Assembly (NCBI GenBank): GCA_033980235.1
Contig: CM067080.1
Location: 62,001-126,000, forward strand
Source of the DNA: Diadema setosum
Taxonomy: Eukaryota; Echinodermata; Echinoidea; Diadematoida; Diadematidae
DNA: 64,000 nt
Direction of reading: 5' to 3'
A program made the translations under genes and the position numbers. Shown here one piece after another: positions 58,096-64,000 of this stretch. The notes beneath the pieces are model-generated. The model had not been told where the DNA came from and did no database searches. It was given only the letters and a program-made list of their open reading frames with translations. Positions within the stretch are counted from its first letter, which is position 1, and the number at the start of each line of letters is the position of its first letter.

Positions 58096-59306
58096 AAAGC
58101 CCCGGTCACACAGCACTCCACGTCTAAATCATGTACAAAAAGTTATGAAATCTGGTGGACGTGGTCGTAAGTGGTAATTTTTGGTCAATTTTGGTTTGGC
58201 CGTGCTTTGTACAGGGTATGGCCGTCAGCGGCTGTTCCGCTGCTGAAGCACTGCTGGAGCACTGCTGGAGCACTGCCTAACCAGGCTAACTACATCCAGC
58301 CACGTGTAAGGCTTAAAAAGAATCCATTTGTCAGTGATAAGCCGCGAAAAACACGCTATTTCCCGTGACACCAACGCGTAACACACATCCGATGACCGTG
58401 CTCTGCCCATGACAGACCGCTAAACTTTCACGTCTTACCACATCTCCTCAAGTTTTAATCACTGCCGGAACACGGATTATCACGTGTGCTTCACGTGTGT
58501 TGGACGTCTTTACCGCGTGTGCCGCCCGTGGTTGTCCGCGGGCTAAAATTTTTAGCAGTTCAAAACTTTTTGCCGCGTCCGACACTGTGCTGATATTTTC
58601 CCGCGTCCTCCCACGTCTATAAATCGACCGTAGCTCGTCTTAAAATTGACATCAACGCGAACAACATCGTCTGCTTCATGGGAGACCACTTTTTGACAGG
58701 TTTTGGCCGTGATTAAAGGGAAGGTAAACCCAAAGAGCAATGCGGATTGAGTGAAAGCAGCAACATTAGTAGAACACATCAGTGAAAGTTTGAGAAAAAT
58801 CGGACAATCGATACAAAAGTTATGAATTTTTAAAGTTTTTGTGTTGGAACCGCTGGATGAGGAGACTACTAGAGGATATGACGTATGATTGGACAACAAT
58901 ACAAAGAAAATATAAAGGATATTCAACAAAAATTCACTTTTCTAGAATTATGAAAGAGCAGCGGACCAACCGCTTTCAGAAAGCAGGGGGAATAATTGCT
59001 ACCCTTAACATATATCAGTATCAAGTTGATGGAATTTGTAATTTTCATGAAAAATGGATTTTTGTAGTATTTTCTTTATATTTTCTTGATATTGTAGTCC
59101 ACTCATACGTCATAACCTCTAGTAGTCTCCTCATCCAGCGGTTCCAACATCAAAACTTTAAAAATTCATAACTTTTGCATCGATTGTCCGATTTTCTTCA
59201 AACTTTCACTGATGTGTTCTACTAATGTTGCTGCTTTCACTCAATCCACATTGTTCTTGGGGTTTATCTTCCCTTTAAGCAGTAAAGCGCTGTGTGACTG
59301 GGCTTT
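58096..59306. mobile_element. TIR element with AAAGCCCCGGTCACACAGC ends, holding a TTAA MITE
   Basis: The left end AAAGCCCCGGTCACACAGCA and the right inverse GCTGTGTGACTGGGCTTT match with two differences. The interior (58140-58712) is CpG- and CACGTG-rich, with the word GCAC(T)GCTGGAGCACTGC repeated at about 58245-58275. A family-1-like MITE is inserted at 58713. Confidence 0.78.
58713..59278. mobile_element. TTAA family-1 MITE, variant subfamily
   Basis: TTAA at both ends. The tips differ (AGGGAAGGTAAACCCAAAGA and its inverse), but the body (GAACACATCAGTGAAAGTTT, CCGCTGGATGAGGAGACTAC and their inverses) is family 1. Long arms flank a short centre near 58985. Confidence 0.92.
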
Positions 59307-61326
59307 CAGACAAGCTCACACAGCTAGGAGTATGAAAGGGTGTATATAGAGTAGTGGCCATTAGTTAAAAAAGAGATTTAAAGCAATCCTTTGGTAGGTG
59401 CTTTCTCTGTTTCTGTACATGTAAATAACACCTTTTTGGGGTGGGGGTTGAAACTTCAGTGAAAAATGATTGTTTAATATTAAAGGTGACCAAACTACTT
59501 CCAAAAAGTGTATCTAGGACAGTCTCTATCCATGACTGCTGATTGTATGTTTTTATTTGAAAAGTTTTTCTGAAGGAGTGACCAGTGAAAGAAAAAAAAG
59601 GATACCTCCTCAATTACACTCAGAGCACTTTAGTGGCTACAGAAATGTTTCTGCCTAAGGTTTATTGCTGCTTGCATTTTCTAGTGCTATGATATACCTA
59701 TGGTTTTGGGTGTGTTTGTTTGTTTGTTTGTTTGTTTGTCTATTTTTTTTTTACTGCCAGTCAAAATGTTGGCAGAGATCAAGATGAAAATAATAAGTAC
59801 CGATAACATGCCACGATTGGGAAAATATCATCCTATAGAAGTTGGGTGTGATTTACTTCCTAATGAAAAATTGATAAACATGAAAGGACATGTATTTTGT
59901 TTGATTTATTTTGTCTTGTAATTTCCAGGGTTTTTTTTTTTTTTGACAAGTACATGTATGTCCCAGTCTAATATCCTGATTGATAACATCTAATAGATCA
60001 TTAGTTTGAAGTTATTCAGTCAGGAATGGCAGCATTTCATGTACGTGTATGATTTACATACTTACCGGACCTAGGTTATTTGTGCAGCCCCCAAATTAAA
60101 TCTTTGTATTTTTATTTTGTACACGACCAGTAACAATTCTGAAGTGATGACATCATCAACCACATGCACACTCTTATCAACTGAACTAGTAGATATAACT
60201 GTTTTGCTTAAATAAGTGAAACTCCACAAATTTTTAACTTTCCAAAAATGTACCCAGTTTTGATCAATTTTTCACTGTTGTGCTTCTCAAAAGTTATTCT
60301 CTTTTCAGACTACTTTTAAACTGGTCCAATATCCTCGTTATGTAAGAAATTACAAAGCATGATATCAGACTTCAATCTAGTACATGGGAATGACATTATT
60401 GACGACCAGAGCATTACTGAATAGTTCATTTTCTCAAGTATTTAAATGAAATTTCCAGCTGCTCCAGGTGTGCACTGTACTTTTACGTTTACAAAATACT
60501 GAATGCTACAAGGTGAGGAGGGGCTTGAAATCTTGTCCCGGATCAGTTTGTAATGAAAGACTTCCTGTCTACATATATTGGTGGTATTCTGTGGTAATTG
60601 ATGGAGATTAAAGTTCATATGAACAGGCTGTTACTGATTTCCGAGTGTTTGTTGAATAGGTGTCAAGGGAATAGAACACAATGTACACATACACACACAC
60701 CAACACATACATACACCAAAAAGGGTATAAAAATGTTCAGTGTATGTACAATATGCTTAGTAATTTTGGCCTCTTCAACAAAACTTTTTCTTATCCAGAC
60801 CTCTACCCAAAAGAATTAGTATGATTCTTTCTTTTTTTTTGGGGGGGGGGGGGAGGGGTTGTTCAAGGATAATTTCAGTAATGTTGCAACAGAATTATTA
60901 TTTTCAGTATTTTTCTATTTCTTGAGAAATACAGTTTACAACTGAATTTAAGCAAACATTATTTTATACACTTTTTTTGGGGGGGGGGATGTAAACATAT
61001 TTTGTTGTGATTAGCAGTTAGCATTATTTAAATTTTGTTGGCTTTATGTTCAGTTCAGTTTAGTTTGCTTCATGTATCTTTTATGATATTTATATTAAAA
61101 CATAAAAGGAAATACAAATAGGTAGTCATGAAGACCAAGGTATGTAACCTACTGCAAAACCAGAAATTTTTGTGTGCCGTATAATTTCATGAGAGCAAAG
61201 ATTCCCCAAATTATTATGCTTTCGAAAGATTTTGTCTACAACAATGTATACCATATTGAATGCCAGTGACAATTCACAAAAATGTAATGTTATAACTAGA
61301 CTCGGAATTTGTCAACACTGACAAAT
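59307..61326. other. No gene seen; simple repeats
   Basis: It contains (GTTT)n at about 59708-59738, G-runs at about 60841-60856 and 60980-60988, and ACAC words near 60690. No coherent coding region. Confidence 0.6.
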
Positions 61327-63664
61327 TAGGTGATCCGATCTATTGGGAAATAAATGATTTCAGTCCTGATCCCAATAGGCATGACCATACAGGTTTCATC
61401 TGTGCTGAGGGGACATTGGCCATGTGATGTTTGGGGTCTCATTTAGAAAAGGGTGTCAGACCTGCCATCTTTGGTACCGAATTCCGTATGCAGTAACAAA
61501 GATACAGAATGAAGTATATTTGACCTTTGACCCCATTTTGCACACCAAAGATGGCATCTGAGCAAAAAGTGGTTATTTTGTGAAATGATTCTTGTAACAT
61601 GGTCTTTGCGTGTGTAAAATATGGGAAAAATAGGACAAGTATTCACCAAGATACAGGATGAAACATTTATGACCTTTGACCCTAATTTACATGCCCAAGA
61701 TGGTGTCCGATCAAGCAGTTGTCATTTTATGAAAAAATGTACGTGACATTAACTAAACATGTGCAAAATATGGGGGTGATAGAGGCTGTTTTTCTTGAGT
61801 TATTGCAAAGGAAGATGCAAAAAGAAAGAAATATCTCAATACATCGAAGATAAGCTTTAATTTCAACCAAGTTTTTCAGCATGATCCCGACAACATATGC
61901 AAAAACAAAAGGCACGTAACAACAGCGCAAAGTCTCAGCTACAACATATTAAAATCTGGGAGAAAGTCACCGAAGGGTAAGTGAGCTAGTGCTCGATAAA
62001 GACAATCATATCAACTTTTACATCTGGAAAAATTCCGTCCCATAGAGATAAGACGTCATAACGAAGATACAGAAAAAAGTACATATGACCTTTGACCCCA
62101 CTTTGCACAGACAAGATGGCATCTGAGCAAAAAGTGGTTATTTTGTGAAATGATCCTTGTAACATGGTCTTTATGTGTGCAAAATATGGGAAAGATAGGA
62201 CATGTATTTACTAAGATACAGGATGAAGTATTTATGACCTTTGACCCTAATTTACATACCCGAGATGGTGTCCGATCAAGTAGTTGTTATTTTATGAGAT
62301 AATGTACGTAACATGAACTAAACATGTTCAAAGTATGGGGGTGATAGGGGTTGTCTTTCTTGAGTTATTGCAAAGGAAGTTGCAGAAAGAAAGAAATATC
62401 TCAATACATCGAAAATAAGTTTTAATTTCAACCAAATTTTTTGACGTGATGCCGACATCGTATGAAGAAACGAAGGGCACACTTACGATAGCCCAAAGTC
62501 TCAGCTACAACATATTAAAATTTGGGAGAAATTCACTGACGCATAAGTGAGCTAGTGCTCGAGAAAGATAGTCATGTCAATTTTCATTTCCAGAAAAACT
62601 GCACCCCCATAGAGATAACACGTAAACTGGTCAAATTTGACAAGATTACTTTCAATCCATTTTTACGAGGTGATGCCGTCACCTAATCAAAATGCTGTTA
62701 CTATACTTATGAAAGAGTATTTAATAAGCTACATCATACTGAAATCTCGGTGAAAATTGGCAAAGGATTAGTGAGATACGCTCGAATGAACTTAAAATTT
62801 GATGACGTCATTTTGAAAATTTACTTTTTTTACTTTATTAAGAAATTTTATATCTTTTAATCATTTTTTCAGCATCGCCAACCCATGAAATGACATGTAC
62901 AACTCATCAGCTTTCAGAATAGGTAAAGAAAATGGGGGGTCACCGTCCATCCTGACGAGTAAAATCGGATTCAAATTTTTTTTGGGTTTTTTGGCATTGT
63001 TGGACTGTATATCACCATTGACGCGCGCGCGGAATTTCAAATTTGACGGGTCCGTATGACGTCATATTGAGTCCGATTGACTTGAAACTTGGTAGAAATA
63101 TTCCTTGACATTCCAGGCATCCGATAAGTGTGAAAAAATGGGAAATTTGTATTGCATATGAGCTGTGTGTGCGTATATGCGCGCGCGCGTACGCGTCCGT
63201 CCAATTTTTTCAATTTTTCCAAAAATGCTCCAAATGGTCTGAAACGTGTGCAAAAAAAGTTTCAGCTCGATTTGAGCATACAAATATTTTAACACGCGCG
63301 TACGCGCACGTTTTAAGACAAAATATGAATTTTGAGAATATGAGTAGAATCCGCATAACTTGAAATATATGTGACGTAAATTTCATTGAAAAATTCCATT
63401 CCATTAATGAGATATGAATGAGAATGTGTTTTCATATAATGACGTCATAGTGACGTCACGGTCGACTGATCACTATGATTTTATTAGACCCGTCGTCTTT
63501 GGGACATGATACATATATGGTATAATTTTGACATTGATAGGAAGAATACTTTCTGAGCTAATCGATACACAAAATTTGTCCAGAAATAAAGAAAGAAGAA
63601 GAAGAACCAACAAAGAATCCGTACAGATACAGAAGGTGATCCGAGAGGATACTCGGATCACCTA
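61327..63664. mobile_element. 2.3-kb repeat unit with TAGGTGATCCGA ends and a terminal hairpin
   Basis: TAGGTGATCCGA (61327-61338) is inverted at 63653-63664. At the right end the same word is present twice as a 12-bp perfect hairpin (63634-63645 and 63652-63663, loop AGGATA). The interior has a 565-bp tandem duplication and GCGC/ACGCGC-rich tracts (about 63020-63310). No protein is recognisable. Confidence 0.65.
61500..62600. repeat. Tandem duplication, period 565 bp
   Basis: AGCAAAAAGTGGTTATTTTG starts at 61561 and 62126. Between and after, long stretches match (TAACATGGTCTTT, AAGATACAGGATGAA, GAGATGGTGTCCGATCAAG, CTCAGCTACAACATATTAAA). TGACCTTTGACCC occurs four times, at 61521, 61670, 62086 and 62235. 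Confidence 0.93.
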
Positions 63665-64000
63665 AAAAAACTGTTGGCCCCATTTTGCAAAAGTTTCATG
63701 CCACCAACAATTTTTCTGTTCTTGTTTGGCTGGTTTTTTTTCTTTTGTCTAATGGATGAAGCAATGTTTGCTGTGTTGTGTAACATTGTGCTTGTCTAGG
63801 AGCATCATGCTCCCTCATCTAGCCTATTCCCCCAAGATCCAGTGTCGTGCAAGCTAAGCCACTATGTGCCCTTGAGAGATAAAATGACAGGGGTCCAGAC
63901 AGGTAACTGTACTGATACTCTTGGCGACTACATGTGTGGTACCCTTGATAAATAATTGCAATCCCTGACGTAGATGATGCAACCCATTGTTTTCTGTAAT
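63665..64000. other. No gene seen
   Basis: Ordinary mixed sequence to the right edge of the window. Confidence 0.6.

Noticed and set aside
61327..63664. Helitron call
   Set aside because: No Rep/helicase sequence, and the ends are inverted repeats; only the terminal hairpin is Helitron-like, so it stays unclassified.

Overview
The window is eukaryotic, AT-rich repeat DNA with no host protein-coding gene that I can recognise. A Nimb/I-type LINE with RNase H, Ty3/gypsy and mariner relics, TTAA-flanked palindromic MITEs, a tRNA-like SINE head and many CA/GATA/TTA microsatellites point to a marine invertebrate, perhaps an echinoderm or another invertebrate deuterostome. That assignment is an inference and is weak.

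Layout. 1-4002: 3' end of ORF1 and an intact 1245-residue ORF2 of a non-LTR retrotransposon, joined by a TAATG stop-start overlap. 4560-10853 and 13058-17747: two copies (A and B) of one large terminal-inverted-repeat (TIR) element, each loaded with different later insertions. Because they are paralogous, each serves as the empty-site control for insertions in the other. 17948-18486: a small perfect palindrome, a LINE 3' tail and a MITE end. 18487-26423: a piggyBac-like TTAA/CCCTAT-ended unit. It encloses a 163-bp satellite array split by a young 3.6-kb Ty3/gypsy element (LTRs about 99% identical, integrase missing). 27805-30604: a TIR element with eight copies of a 14-mer, GTCCCATACGTAAG, arranged towards its two ends.

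32 kb to 64 kb: a dense, layered set of TTAA-flanked palindromic MITEs (four families), other TIR elements, a tRNA-like SINE head, minisatellites and a 565-bp duplication carrying nuclear-receptor-like DR1 motifs. Several elements are nested two to four deep, and the host element can be rejoined across most insertions, which gives relative ages.

Only the LINE ORF2 and the Ty3/gypsy pol are long coherent proteins. The gag is frameshifted, the mariner and two other LINE proteins are decayed, and most other short reading frames are products of repeats. The candidates for something not yet described are the non-autonomous elements whose ends carry iterated, mirror-oriented motifs (9168-10370 and 27805-30604), the paired large element A/B, and two tiny perfect palindromes flanked by target-duplication-like direct repeats.
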